Assembly (NCBI RefSeq): GCF_014635245.1
Contig: NZ_BMCP01000001.1
Span: forward strand, 1,178,001-1,242,000
DNA from: Agaricicola taiwanensis
Lineage (GTDB): Bacteria; Pseudomonadota; Alphaproteobacteria; Rhizobiales; Methylopilaceae
Length of the DNA stretch: 64,000 nucleotides
Reading direction: 5' to 3'
Position numbers and translations under genes: made by a program. Below are positions 42,720 to 52,064 of the stretch, in pieces; position 1 is the first letter of the stretch; each line of letters starts with the position of its first letter. The notes beneath the pieces were generated by a model, which was given only the letters and a program-made list of their open reading frames with translations, ran no database searches and had not been told where the DNA came from.

Positions 42720-45098
42720 TCAACCCACAGCGACCTGCCGCTGACGTGGTTCATCTTCGGCTTGGTAGTGCCCGGTCATGCGCGCGAAGGCGATGATGGG
42801 CATGGGGGCGCCGAAAATATCCCCCTGTGCTTCAAGGCAGCCTTCCTGCTTCAAGAGCTCAATCTGCTCGTAGGTGTCGCACCCGGAAGCGCTGACTTCG
42901 ATATCCAGCGCCCGACCAAGACTCGATATGGCGCGCACCAGCGCCATATTGTCAGGATCACCCGCCATATTGGCCACAAAGCTTGAATCCATCTTGATCC
43001 GGTCGATGGGGCAACTGCGCAGGCCGGACAGCGATGTTGCGCCGGTTCCGAAGTGGTCCACGGCGATCCTCACGCCGAGCATTTTCAGGGCGGTCAGCGT
43101 TCCGCTGTTGCTGGCGTGCCGCTGCTGCAGCGTTTGCTCGGCAACGTCGATCTCAAGCCGTGCCGGTGAGAGACCAGTCTCGGCAAGCGTTTCACTGACA
43201 AGCGAAACGAGAGCTCCATGAAGCTGTGTCGGGGCGAGATTGACCGAGATGCCGAGAGGATTGGGCCAGCTCGCCGCTTCGGCGCAGGCTCGGTGCATGA
43301 CCCGTCGGCCAAGAGCCGGCATGAGGCCGATCTCCTCGGCCAGGGGCAGAAACACCGTGGGGTTGATCCAGCCGCGCAGATGGTGTTTCCAACGTGGCAG
43401 GGCCTCAAAGCCGGTCACCTTACCATCCTCGAGCCGCACGATCGGCTGATAATGCAGCACGATGTCATCATTAATGACCGCGGACCGCAGGTCCGTCGCG
43501 AGAAGCCGGCGCTCCCGGAGCTGTTCGTCCATGCCCGGCTCGAATATCCGGAACGTGCCCCGCCCGCTGTTCTTCGCGCGGTAGAGCGCCAAGTCGGCGC
43601 GGGTCAGGAGGCCTTCCGCGTCTTCCGCGTCTGAGGGATAGATGGCGATGCCGGCGCTGGCACCAACGGTGATCTTCAAACCATCCAGATCAAAGGGTTC
43701 CGCGAAGGCCGCGATGACGCGGCGCGAGGCGGTGATGGCTGAATCCGGCTGGGTCGCGGCGCATTGCATGATGACGAATTCGTCACCGCCGATACGGCCG
43801 ACGACATCGTAGGTGCGGAACACACGCCTCAACCTCTCGGCGGCCAGGCGGAGAAGCTGGTCGCCGGCGGCATGGCCGAAGGTGTCATTCACCTCCTTGA
43901 AGCGGTCGAGATCGAGGCAGATTACGGCGAATTCGCCATTGGAGCGGCTTGAACGGTTTATCTCCTGCTCAAGGCGATCCAGGAACTGCGTCCGGTTCGG
44001 GAGGCCGGTGACGGGGTCGTGGTGCGCCAGGAACTGGATGCGCGCTTCGGACAGTTTTCGCTCGCGAATATCCCGGATCGCGTAAACACGATGCTTGCTG
44101 TCGTGAAGCATGACGTCGCGCATGAAAATCTCGGCGGCCTGGCTGCCGCCAGCGCCGGAAATTTCCGCTTCGATCCGATGTGTGCCTTCCCTTTCCAAGT
44201 CCGTCAGGCACGACGGATCGGTGAGCAGGCTGGTAAATTTGATTCCGGTGAGATCGTCGTGCGGGCGGCCGATCAGTGAGGCAAAGCTGAGATTGGCGTG
44301 GACGATCAAGGCGTCCTTGCAGACCACGATACCCTCGAACGCCACATTCGCCAGCGCGCGCATGCGGTCCATCTCTGCCGAGGCCTTCCGTCGCCGCCGG
44401 TTGCCGAACAGCAGTGCAAGACTGAATGCGATCACCACGCCCGTGGTGACGAAAAAAGCCGACGGCATGTCCTGAGGACCAGCGACCGGTATCGAGGCCC
44501 AGGCAAAGGCGGCTTGATAGTCAAGCGCGATTCCCGAGGTGATATACGTCAAGGCGAGCGTCATGGTGATCGCCCCGCCCAGGACGCCGCGTTGGCCGCT
44601 CAACCGGCGAAAGAGGTAAGTCGAGGCGGCACCGAGCACCGCGGCTCCCCCAAAGGCAAGGATCATGGAACTGCCGGTCAGGGAAAAGCCCACGGGCAGC
44701 ACGGATCCCGACATCAGCAATTGCTGTCCAGCCGAAAGGCCGATGCCGAGCGCCGCCCCAACAGTAACCCACACGAGCGGCACGCTTGCGCGTACAACCA
44801 CCTGGAACGCGCCGAAGGCGAGCAGCGCGATGACAACGAAAGTGCCGATATTCAGGATCGGTTCAAATTCCGCTCCGAAAAGGCCGTTCACTCCTGCCGT
44901 GCCGATGAACTGCATGCTCCACATGCCGCAGCCCAGCACCGCCGCCGCTGCCGCATTGGCTCTCATCCGGAAGCGTGAGGACCGCCCGCCCCGCTGTAGG
45001 AGGCCGAAGGCGGTCAACGAAGTCAGCAACCCGATCACGACAAGGAGGAGTGATGCCATGGCCGCATGCGGCGCTAGGCTGATATCTGAAACTGGCAC
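42720..45098 (-). CDS. Membrane MHYT-like-PAS-GGDEF-EAL protein with degenerate sensor and EAL motifs
   Basis: A 792-residue protein predicted to act in cyclic di-GMP turnover. Seven or so membrane helices (about 12-230) resemble an MHYT sensor, but the three expected Met-His-Tyr sites read SMQF, AGQQ and ALDY. A PAS-like region follows (about 250-345). The GGDEF domain (360-520) has an intact GGDEF at 437-441 and an inhibitory RTYD site just before it. In the EAL domain (530-780) EAL is kept at 565-567, but DDFG reads DHFG (681-684) and the AEGVE motif reads ASGCD. Cyclase activity is likely; phosphodiesterase activity is doubtful. GTG start follows GAGGA. Confidence 0.88.
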   Translation of the reverse strand: MPVSDISLAPHAAMASLLLVVIGLLTSLTAFGLLQRGGRSSRFRMRANAAAAAVLGCGMWSMQFIGTAGVNGLFGAEFEPILNIGTFVVIALLAFGAFQVVVRASVPLVWVTVGAALGIGLSAGQQLLMSGSVLPVGFSLTGSSMILAFGGAAVLGAASTYLFRRLSGQRGVLGGAITMTLALTYITSGIALDYQAAFAWASIPVAGPQDMPSAFFVTTGVVIAFSLALLFGNRRRRKASAEMDRMRALANVAFEGIVVCKDALIVHANLSFASLIGRPHDDLTGIKFTSLLTDPSCLTDLEREGTHRIEAEISGAGGSQAAEIFMRDVMLHDSKHRVYAIRDIRERKLSEARIQFLAHHDPVTGLPNRTQFLDRLEQEINRSSRSNGEFAVICLDLDRFKEVNDTFGHAAGDQLLRLAAERLRRVFRTYDVVGRIGGDEFVIMQCAATQPDSAITASRRVIAAFAEPFDLDGLKITVGASAGIAIYPSDAEDAEGLLTRADLALYRAKNSGRGTFRIFEPGMDEQLRERRLLATDLRSAVINDDIVLHYQPIVRLEDGKVTGFEALPRWKHHLRGWINPTVFLPLAEEIGLMPALGRRVMHRACAEAASWPNPLGISVNLAPTQLHGALVSLVSETLAETGLSPARLEIDVAEQTLQQRHASNSGTLTALKMLGVRIAVDHFGTGATSLSGLRSCPIDRIKMDSSFVANMAGDPDNMALVRAISSLGRALDIEVSASGCDTYEQIELLKQEGCLEAQGDIFGAPMPIIAFARMTGHYQAEDEPRQRQVAVG

Positions 45099-45170
45099 GG
45101 ATCCTCACTGCCCCTAGTGATGTCGACCGATGGCCATCATCTTCGAGGTCCGTGGAAGAACGCTTAATAG

Positions 45171-46448
45171 TCAGGGTAAATTGCGTTTCTTGGCTAGCGT
45201 CGCGACCACTTCTACATGCGCGCTATGGCAAAACTGATCAACAGGTGTGATGCGCGTCACGGTATACCCACCGGCGGTAAGTATCTGCAGGTCCCGAGCA
45301 AGCGTGGAGGGCGAGCAGGATACCGACACGAGGACGGGGACGTTGCTGGCGGCCAGCTGCCGCGCCTGTGCCTCGGCGCCGGCTCGAGGAGGGTCGAACA
45401 CCACGGCGTCGAAGCCAGCGAGCTCACCTCTGTGCAGGGGTCGGCGGAACAGGTCACGGGTTTCAACCGTGACTCGCTTCAGACCCTGAGCGTGCCGCCG
45501 CGCATGATCGAGGGCCGCGCTCGCCGCCTTGTCGCCCTCGACGGCATGCACGCTCGCACGCTCAGCCAGTCTGAGCGCGAAGGTGCCGCAGCCAGAGAAG
45601 AGATCGGCGATCCGCGAGGATTTGCCCACCGCCCTCACAACCAAGGCAGCCAAGGCCTCCTCGCCCGCCTCAGTCGCCTGGAGGAAGCCGCCGGCGGGCG
45701 GCTGCACCGAGGCGCGGCCGAACTGGATGACCGGCGCCCGCCGCTCCACCACGACCTGGCCATGCACGGAAAGGCGTGCAAGGTCGTGATGCGCGGCAAG
45801 ATCGATGAGCTTGAGGCGCTGGCCTTCCGTAAAAGACCCCAGCCCCCGGATATCCAGATCGATGCCGCTTTGCGTTGAGGTGGCGGCAAGGTCAAGGGGC
45901 TTGCCGCTCGATGCAAGACTGAGTGCGATCGACCGCAGGGAAGGCAGTGCTGCGTTCAGCGACGGCACGAGTATGGGGCAATGCTCGATCGGCACGAGCG
46001 CATGGCTGCGCATTTCGGCAAAGCCGACGGTGATCCTCTCGCTGTTACCGCGCCGCGCGTGCAGTGTGACACGGCGGCGTCCGGCGCCATGCGCATCGAT
46101 GCAAGGATCAATCTCGGTGGTGATGCCTGCCGCCTGAAGGACCTGTCTCACCTGTTCTGTTTTCCAGGCGAGGTAGAAGCCGGGAGACATATGCTGGGTC
46201 GAGCATCCGCCACAACTCCCGAACAGCGGGCAGAACGGAGCGATCCGATGAGGTGAGGGATCGACCACCTGCAGAAGCCTCGCGCGACCCGCCTCCACAT
46301 CAGCCGCTACATCCACCACTTCTCCCGGCAGGGCGTGAGGAACGCGCAAGGTGCCGGCGTCCGCGAAGGCGAGGCCTTCGCCGCGTGACCCAAGCCGTTC
46401 AATGGTGACCCGATCAGGTGCGGTCTGCGGCAAGCAGATACTCCTCAT
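45171..46448 (-). CDS. RlmD/TrmA-type RNA (uracil-5)-methyltransferase
   Basis: A 425-residue class I SAM-dependent RNA m5U methyltransferase. A TRAM-like OB fold is N-terminal (VTIERLGSRGEGLAF ... ALPGEVVDV), followed by the Fe-S cysteines CPLFGSCGGC plus a later cysteine, and a SAM-binding domain (DLFSGCGTFALRLAE). The catalytic cysteine lies in SVSCSPSTLARD and the general-base glutamate in HSAHVEVVA. The RNA target (23S rRNA versus tRNA) is not certain. ATG 46448 is chosen because GGGGGTG sits 7 bases upstream; the gene overlaps tlyA by 35 bases. Confidence 0.92.
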   Translation of the reverse strand: MRSICLPQTAPDRVTIERLGSRGEGLAFADAGTLRVPHALPGEVVDVAADVEAGRARLLQVVDPSPHRIAPFCPLFGSCGGCSTQHMSPGFYLAWKTEQVRQVLQAAGITTEIDPCIDAHGAGRRRVTLHARRGNSERITVGFAEMRSHALVPIEHCPILVPSLNAALPSLRSIALSLASSGKPLDLAATSTQSGIDLDIRGLGSFTEGQRLKLIDLAAHHDLARLSVHGQVVVERRAPVIQFGRASVQPPAGGFLQATEAGEEALAALVVRAVGKSSRIADLFSGCGTFALRLAERASVHAVEGDKAASAALDHARRHAQGLKRVTVETRDLFRRPLHRGELAGFDAVVFDPPRAGAEAQARQLAASNVPVLVSVSCSPSTLARDLQILTAGGYTVTRITPVDQFCHSAHVEVVATLAKKRNLP

Positions 46449-47157
46449 TGCCATCACCCCCGCGAATGGGGGAAGCGAGCGCTGGGCGCGCTACCCAACC
46501 TCGATCCGACAGCCACGTACTGACATCTTCCACGGCTTTGGCGCGAAGGGCCCCATCACGAACGATCCCGCCCCTGGCAAGACCCGAGCGCCCGACTTCG
46601 AACTGCGGTTTCACCAGAGCGATCAGAACGGCATCCGCAGTGGCAAGCTGGAGTGCCGCTGGCAGTGCTTTGGTCAGGGAAATGAAGCTCACGTCCGCCA
46701 CGATGAGCGAGGGCGGCTCCGGAAACTGATCAGGCGCCAGATCGCGGGCGTCGACACTTTCCCGCAACGTCACACGAGCTTCGCCGCGCAGGGAGACGTC
46801 GAATTGATCGCGGCCGACGTCCACCGCCGTGACATGATAGGCGCCTCTTTCAAGCAGGACCTGCGTAAAACCACCTGTGGAGGCACCGACATCCAGGCAG
46901 TGACGCCCGGCGACATCTACAGCGAAATGATCAAGAGCCGCCGCCAGCTTCACGCCGCCCCGCGACACCCAGGGATGTGCCGGAGCGGCGGTGACAACGG
47001 CATCCGGAGATATCAGACGTGCAGCATCGGTGACGGTCTGTCCGTTGACCGTAACGCCGCCAGCCGCGATCGCGGCCTGCGCTTTGGCGCGGCTGCTGAA
47101 GTGGCCTCCGCTGACAAGGGCGCGGTCCAGCCTTTCGCGCGGCGGGGAAGATGCCAT
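46414..47157 (-). CDS. tlyA: TlyA-family rRNA 2'-O-methyltransferase (hemolysin-like)
   Basis: A 247-residue TlyA protein: an S4 RNA-binding domain (ERLDRALVSGGHFSSRAKAQ) at the N-terminus, then an FtsJ-type Rossmann methyltransferase (CLDVGASTGGFTQVLLERGA, VTAVDVGRDQ, IVADVSFISL, LIALVKPQFEVGR). TlyA proteins methylate ribosomal RNA cytidines; the hemolysin name is historical. AGGA lies 7 bases before ATG 47157, but it is part of a 9-base hairpin arm. The 3' end overlaps the RNA methyltransferase gene. The dxs-tlyA pair of other rhizobia is split here by a TadG-like gene. Confidence 0.93.
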   Translation of the reverse strand: MASSPPRERLDRALVSGGHFSSRAKAQAAIAAGGVTVNGQTVTDAARLISPDAVVTAAPAHPWVSRGGVKLAAALDHFAVDVAGRHCLDVGASTGGFTQVLLERGAYHVTAVDVGRDQFDVSLRGEARVTLRESVDARDLAPDQFPEPPSLIVADVSFISLTKALPAALQLATADAVLIALVKPQFEVGRSGLARGGIVRDGALRAKAVEDVSTWLSDRGWVARPALASPIRGGDGNEEYLLAADRT

Positions 47158-47163
47158 GGATTT

Positions 47164-47196
47164 CCTGCGTCGCTCCGGCAGATCATTCGACGCAGG
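47164..47196. repeat. Inverted repeat overlapping the tlyA ribosome binding site
   Basis: Perfect 9-base arms CCTGCGTCG (47164-47172) and CGACGCAGG (47188-47196) enclose 15 bases. In the tlyA transcript (minus strand) the downstream arm ends in CAGG and runs into AAATCC-ATG, so the AGGA of the ribosome binding site is partly paired. There is no T run, so it is not a terminator for the upstream TadG-like gene. Confidence 0.6.
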
Positions 47197-47262
47197 TTAT
47201 GTAAGGGTGACGTGCTTCTCCGGAAAGACGCCGAGATGTCGCGTTAAAGCCGGACGAAGAGG

Positions 47263-48294
47263 CTAACGATAGAGAACGACCATGAATTCCGGATTCTGAG
47301 GGCATTGAAATATAATGCGGATGTCGTTGTAGTCGCTGTCGGAACCATCCCGCGGCGGTGGCCGATCTTCCCAACCGTAGTAGATGTATTTGTCTTCGTC
47401 GCACTCCTTATCCAGAGGTTTGGGCGTGCGGTTGGAGCCAGTCGGTATGATGCCACCCTGGTTCTTTGGCTTGCATTGAGCCAACGTGTCACACACGATG
47501 GCCTCGAGGATCTTGGACCCGCCGAAGTCATACTTTTGAATTCCGTCTTCGATGACGGTGTCCGAATAGTACCGATAAAGATCTCGCGGACCTTCCCAGG
47601 CGGCTCTGTTGTTTTTCGCCCAGGCCACATTGTGAAGCATGACGCTCAGGGTCTCGTCCCCGGTGCATCCAGGCATCGTGTAGTTATAGACCGTGCCTGC
47701 GTTGTCGGAGATGGCGGTCAGGTCCCGGCGTCCTTTGTCAGGCTCGTTCTTCTTGTTCTTGTCGAAACAGTAAACGTAAATTCTATTGTAGTCCGCCGCA
47801 TCTCCATCCAGGAACAGGACCTCGGGCTTCTTGACCGGTTTGGGGAGAATCTTCGCCACTGACCGGATGCTGACCGGTATGTCGCCTCCAAAGCCTGGCA
47901 AGGCGTTCAGGATCATGGTCCGCATGGTTGCGGACATGGCGATCTCGAATTCATCAGCCGAGGTCCAGCGCGTGATGATCGAGAAGGATGTGAAATCGTC
48001 CGGATGCTGTTCCCTGAACTGGGAAAGCACCTCGTTCAAGCTGTTCCACGCGTTATTTGTCTTGTCGACGGCGGCCGTCAATGCCGCCGCATCGGAATAT
48101 TCCTGCATGGACGTGCGCATGCTGCTTGCACGCGCGTAGTCCAGGGCAACTCCCATGAAAGCAATCAGTGGTATCGCCACAAGAGCAAAGATGACGGCAA
48201 TGCTGCCGCCATCATGATGGCGGAACAGCCGACGGCCTTCCTTGGCCACCCGACTACCAACCGCCGTGACATCGCCTGCCCAGCCCATCGCCAC
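47263..48294 (-). CDS. TadE/TadG-like protein with DUF4114-like C-terminal motif
   Basis: A 343-residue protein. The N-terminus (RRLFRHHDGGSIAVIFALVA) and a single membrane helix (VIFALVAIPLIAFMGVALDY) are of the TadE/TadG type, with the ARASSMRTSMQ segment that follows in this family. The rest would be extracytoplasmic. No VWA motifs are seen. Near the C-terminus YYGWEDRPP and SDSDYNDIRI resemble the Asp-rich motif of DUF4114 domains; this resemblance is from memory. The gene and its 142-base leader are visibly more AT-rich than their neighbours and separate dxs from tlyA. Confidence 0.8.
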   Translation of the reverse strand: MAMGWAGDVTAVGSRVAKEGRRLFRHHDGGSIAVIFALVAIPLIAFMGVALDYARASSMRTSMQEYSDAAALTAAVDKTNNAWNSLNEVLSQFREQHPDDFTSFSIITRWTSADEFEIAMSATMRTMILNALPGFGGDIPVSIRSVAKILPKPVKKPEVLFLDGDAADYNRIYVYCFDKNKKNEPDKGRRDLTAISDNAGTVYNYTMPGCTGDETLSVMLHNVAWAKNNRAAWEGPRDLYRYYSDTVIEDGIQKYDFGGSKILEAIVCDTLAQCKPKNQGGIIPTGSNRTPKPLDKECDEDKYIYYGWEDRPPPRDGSDSDYNDIRIIFQCPQNPEFMVVLYR

Positions 48295-48436
48295 ACAGCC
48301 CCTAAATCCAGTATTCGTGAAGTTACTGTAATTCAGGTGCGGGCTTTTGAATATAATGTCGCCAATTCACCATTAAAAATTATATAACGGGAAGTATAAA
48401 ATTCGTTCTTCGCCCCGGCGCGACGTCGAATGTTTC

Positions 48437-50362
48437 TTAGACAAAGCGGGCTTTCCGGCCTTCGGACCGATCGATGCCGAGCGCCGTGAAAACCGTCGTG
48501 CAGATAGCGGCGCGGTCCACGCCGGCTTCCATGTATTGACGTGCCGGCGTGTCGTGATCGATGAATCGGTCAGGCAGGGCCAACGTCCGGATCTTCAGTC
48601 CGGCATCGAGGGCCCCCTCGGTGGCCAAGAGCTGCAGAACGTGAGCGCCGAACCCGCCCATCGACCCCTCCTCGACCGTGACCAGCACCTCATGTTCGCG
48701 GGCGAGCCTGAGGATCAGGTCCCGATCGAGCGGTTTGGCGAACCGTGCGTCGACAACCGTGGTGGACAGGCCATGCGCTGCGAGTTCGTCCGCCGCGGCC
48801 ATACATTCCGCAAGCCGAGGCCCGAGAGACAGGAGCGCGATGGTTGATCCCTCTCGTACAATCCGCCCCTTGCCGATGGCCAGCGGAGCGGGGTCCTCCG
48901 GGATGGTAACGCCGACCCCCTCGCCGCGGGGATACCGAAGCGCGGATGGCCGATCGTCGATGGTGATCTGAGTGGCGACCATGGCGGCGAGCTCCGCTTC
49001 ATCGGCAGCCGCCATGATGACGAAATCCGGCAGACAGCTCAGGTAGGCGATATCGTAGGCGCCGGCATGGGTCGCGCCATCGGCACCGACGAGGCCGGCC
49101 CGATCCAGTGCAAAGCGCACCGGCAGCTTCTGGATAGCGACGTCATGAACCACCTGATCGTAAGCACGCTGCAGGAATGTCGAATAGATCGCGCAGAATG
49201 GCTTCAGTCCTTCGGTGGCGAGGCCCGCCGCGAAGGTTACGGCATGCTGCTCGGCGATACCGACATCGAATGTGCGGTCGGGAAAGCGCTTGCCGAAAAC
49301 ATCGAGGCCGGTGCCTGACGGCATGGCGGCTGTGATGGCGACCACACGATCATCTTTCTCCGCTTCGTGAATGAGGCTCCGCGCGAAGACGCCTGTGTAG
49401 CTCGGCGCATTTGATTTGGCCTTGGCCTGCGCCCCGGTCGCCACGTCGAACTTGCTGACGCCGTGGTATTTGTCATCGGAGGCTTCGGCGGGCGCATAGC
49501 CCTTGCCCTTCTGCGTCACCACATGCACCAGGATGGGCCCGACAGGCGCATTGCGGACATTGCGCAGCACCGGCAGCAGGTGGTCGAGATTATGACCATC
49601 GATGGGGCCGACGTAATAGAAGCCCAGTTCCTCGAACAGCGTGCCGCCCATGGCCATGCCGCGCGCATATTCTTCTGCGCGTTGCGCGCCCCGTTCCACG
49701 AACTTGGGCATCCGTTTGACAAGGCCCTTGCCGATTTCGCGCAGCGTCAGATAGGTGCGACCCGAGACAAGACGCGCGAGATAGCCGGACATGGCGCCCA
49801 CCGGAGGCGCGATCGACATGTCGTTGTCGTTGAGAATGACCACAAGACGCGAGCCGAGGGCGCCGGCGTTGTTCATGGCCTCATAGGCCATGCCGGCCGA
49901 CATGGCGCCGTCGCCGATGACGCAGACCACATGATTGTCGGCCTCGGCGATATCCCGCGCGACGGCCATGCCGAGGCCGGCGGAGATGGAGGTCGACGAA
50001 TGCGCGGCGCCGAACGGGTCGTATTCGCTCTCGCTGCGGCGAGTGAAGCCGGACAGACCACCGCCCTGGCGAAGCGTGCGGATGCGATCACGCCGGCCGG
50101 TGAGAATCTTGTGGGGATAGGCCTGGTGACCCACGTCCCAGATGAGCCGGTCGCGCGGCGTGTCGAAGACATAGTGAAGGGCAACAGTCAGTTCAACGAC
50201 ACCAAGGCCAGCACCGAGGTGACCGCCGGTGACGGAGACGGCGTCGACGGTTTCCGCGCGCAACTCATCGGCGAGTTGGCGCAGGTCGGTTTCCGGCAGC
50301 TTGCGCAGCTCGTCCGGCACGGTCGCGGCATCGAGCAGCGGCGTCTTCGACGTCTGTCTCAC
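48437..50362 (-). CDS. dxs: 1-deoxy-D-xylulose-5-phosphate synthase
   Basis: A 641-residue thiamine diphosphate enzyme that starts the non-mevalonate isoprenoid pathway from pyruvate and glyceraldehyde 3-phosphate. Key motifs are [38 protein letters not shown], the TPP motif [19 protein letters not shown] and the transketolase central domain [18 protein letters not shown], with the C-terminal SMGGFGAHV. Length is normal and nothing is broken. It lies apart from xseB, its usual rhizobial neighbour, in opposite orientation. Confidence 0.97.
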   Translation of the reverse strand: MRQTSKTPLLDAATVPDELRKLPETDLRQLADELRAETVDAVSVTGGHLGAGLGVVELTVALHYVFDTPRDRLIWDVGHQAYPHKILTGRRDRIRTLRQGGGLSGFTRRSESEYDPFGAAHSSTSISAGLGMAVARDIAEADNHVVCVIGDGAMSAGMAYEAMNNAGALGSRLVVILNDNDMSIAPPVGAMSGYLARLVSGRTYLTLREIGKGLVKRMPKFVERGAQRAEEYARGMAMGGTLFEELGFYYVGPIDGHNLDHLLPVLRNVRNAPVGPILVHVVTQKGKGYAPAEASDDKYHGVSKFDVATGAQAKAKSNAPSYTGVFARSLIHEAEKDDRVVAITAAMPSGTGLDVFGKRFPDRTFDVGIAEQHAVTFAAGLATEGLKPFCAIYSTFLQRAYDQVVHDVAIQKLPVRFALDRAGLVGADGATHAGAYDIAYLSCLPDFVIMAAADEAELAAMVATQITIDDRPSALRYPRGEGVGVTIPEDPAPLAIGKGRIVREGSTIALLSLGPRLAECMAAADELAAHGLSTTVVDARFAKPLDRDLILRLAREHEVLVTVEEGSMGGFGAHVLQLLATEGALDAGLKIRTLALPDRFIDHDTPARQYMEAGVDRAAICTTVFTALGIDRSEGRKARFV

Positions 50363-50451
50363 CCTTCATCCTCCACTTTAGCCGGCCGAGCGTTACACCA
50401 ACCCTTGAGGTGGGGCAAACCACAGATCGCCGCAAGGCATAGAGCCGAAAG

Positions 50452-51348
50452 TCAGTGCCGGCCGAGGGTCACCATTACGATTTCCGGCGGAACGCCGAAG
50501 CGGACGGGAACTTTAGAGGTCCCCAGGCCGCCCGAGACGATCATATGTCGTCCCTCTTCCACGATGTGCCCATAGCGGAACCTGTCGCCATATTGTGACG
50601 GCACGAAGGGATTGGGCAGACCTTTGATATTGATCTGGCCGCCATGGGTGTGGCCGGCCAGCGTAAGGCTGATGCGGGTGGGAACCCGGACGAATATGTC
50701 CGGCTCATGGATCAGCAGGATGGCTGGATCGTCCGTTGTCATTTTCGCGATCGTGCCGGGAAGATCGTCGACGCCGCGGAAGGTGTAGGGCGCGATATAA
50801 TAGGCGATCTGGTCACCGATCCCACCCAGCCAGAACTTGCGACCATCTTTCTCAAGATGAAGGGCGTCGTTTTCCAGAATGGGAATGCCAGCCCGCAGAA
50901 CAGCGGCGCGCACCGCGTCCCGATTGAACCACCAGTCATGGTTGCCCAGGATCGAATAGAAGCCCAGCGGCGCAGCCAGCCGCTTCAGGGCACCCGCCCA
51001 GGCATCTGGTGGAACGTGCTCGGTGATGAACGGATGGGTGGCTTCGTGATCCCCCAGATGGACGATCAGATCCGCGTTCAGGCTGTTGACGAGGTCCACC
51101 ATCGCTTCAATGCGGGCGAGTGGCATATTGGGGCCGCCGGCATGAACATCGGAAACAACCGCAATGGTCAGGGGAAAGTCGTCTGGCCATCCCGGCGGCG
51201 TCAAATGATAATCCGTCACCACGAGTCGTACCGCCGGCTCGATGTAGGCCGCATAGGACAGGCCCGCCGTCCCCCCCACCAGGAGGCCGCCCCCGGCTGT
51301 GATCAGGCGGCGGCGGGTGATGAGCCGGGAGGGAGGAGGCTGTTCCAT
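50452..51348 (-). CDS. Tat-exported metallophosphoesterase
   Basis: A 298-residue calcineurin-like phosphoesterase. The N-terminus ITRRRLITAGGGLLVGG has a twin-arginine type signal. Metal-binding motifs follow in order: VVSDVHAGG, VHLGDHEA, ILGNHDWWF and LAGHTHGGQIN. This is the YkuE/YaeI-like group; some members act on lipid substrates. The start at ATG 51348 has no strong ribosome binding site but is needed for the signal. It is divergent from the L,D-transpeptidase gene. Confidence 0.9.
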   Translation of the reverse strand: MEQPPPSRLITRRRLITAGGGLLVGGTAGLSYAAYIEPAVRLVVTDYHLTPPGWPDDFPLTIAVVSDVHAGGPNMPLARIEAMVDLVNSLNADLIVHLGDHEATHPFITEHVPPDAWAGALKRLAAPLGFYSILGNHDWWFNRDAVRAAVLRAGIPILENDALHLEKDGRKFWLGGIGDQIAYYIAPYTFRGVDDLPGTIAKMTTDDPAILLIHEPDIFVRVPTRISLTLAGHTHGGQINIKGLPNPFVPSQYGDRFRYGHIVEEGRHMIVSGGLGTSKVPVRFGVPPEIVMVTLGRH

Positions 51349-51440
51349 GCGCGGTAGCTATGGAGGTACGATGTTAACGCTCAGTCACTAACATGCGCAA
51401 CGACTGCGGCGCTGCCGTCGCTGGGGCTGGAGACGAACGT

Positions 51441-52031
51441 ATGGCTATATTGAAGTTGATGCGCTTGGGTGCGCTTTTGATGGGGGCGGGCTTGCTGGTG
51501 GCAGGATGCACCACCTCAGGCGGCATGCCGGGGCAGGCATTGGGTTTCGCAGCGGCGCCGCTGCCGGCGGGCGTTGATCCGAAATATCGCCGCACAACCG
51601 TGAAGGATCCGACAGGCCAGAAGCCCGGCACCATCGTCATAGATACCTCCGAGCGCTTCCTCTATCTCGTGCAGCCCGGCGGCAAAGCCCTGCGCTATGG
51701 CGTCGGTGTGGGGCGTGAAGGCTTCGCCTGGAAGGGCAGCGCCTCCATCGGGCGCAAGGCCGAATGGCCGGGCTGGACGCCGCCGCCCGCCATGCGCAAG
51801 CGGCAACCGGGACTACCGGCTCATATGCCCGGCGGCATCAACAATCCGCTCGGAGCCCGGGCGCTCTATCTGCACAAGGGCGGCCGCGACAGCCTTTACC
51901 GGATCCACGGCACCAACGAGCCGCATACCATCGGCCGGGCCATGTCCTCTGGCTGCATCCGCATGGTCAATGAGGATGTGATCGACCTCTACAGCCGTGT
52001 TGGTCCAGGCACGCGTGTGGTGGTGAAGTAA
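51441..52031 (+). CDS. L,D-transpeptidase (YkuD domain) lipoprotein
   Basis: A 196-residue protein with a lipoprotein signal (LLMGAGLLVAGC, lipidated cysteine about residue 22) and a YkuD catalytic domain. The active-site signature is HGTNEPHTIG ... MSSGCIRMVNED, with the catalytic cysteine in SGC. L,D-transpeptidases make 3-3 peptidoglycan cross-links or attach proteins to the wall. GGAGA lies 8 bases before ATG 51441; the in-frame start at 51393 would precede the signal. A hairpin separates it from the convergent aminotransferase gene. Confidence 0.92.
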   Translation: MAILKLMRLGALLMGAGLLVAGCTTSGGMPGQALGFAAAPLPAGVDPKYRRTTVKDPTGQKPGTIVIDTSERFLYLVQPGGKALRYGVGVGREGFAWKGSASIGRKAEWPGWTPPPAMRKRQPGLPAHMPGGINNPLGARALYLHKGGRDSLYRIHGTNEPHTIGRAMSSGCIRMVNEDVIDLYSRVGPGTRVVVK

Positions 52032-52038
52032 CCGGGAG

Positions 52039-52063
52039 GGAACGGCGCCACCGGCGCTGTTCC
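52039..52063. terminator. Hairpin between convergent genes
   Basis: An 11-base stem GGAACGGCGCC / GGCGCTGTTCC with one mismatch or wobble and a 3-base loop fills the 33-base gap between two convergent genes. No T run follows on either strand. It could act as a bidirectional, Rho-assisted terminator. Confidence 0.45.
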
Positions 52064-52064
52064 A

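Noticed and set aside
49463..50575. 370-residue open frame on the plus strand
   Set aside because: Antisense to dxs; no motif or binding site of its own.
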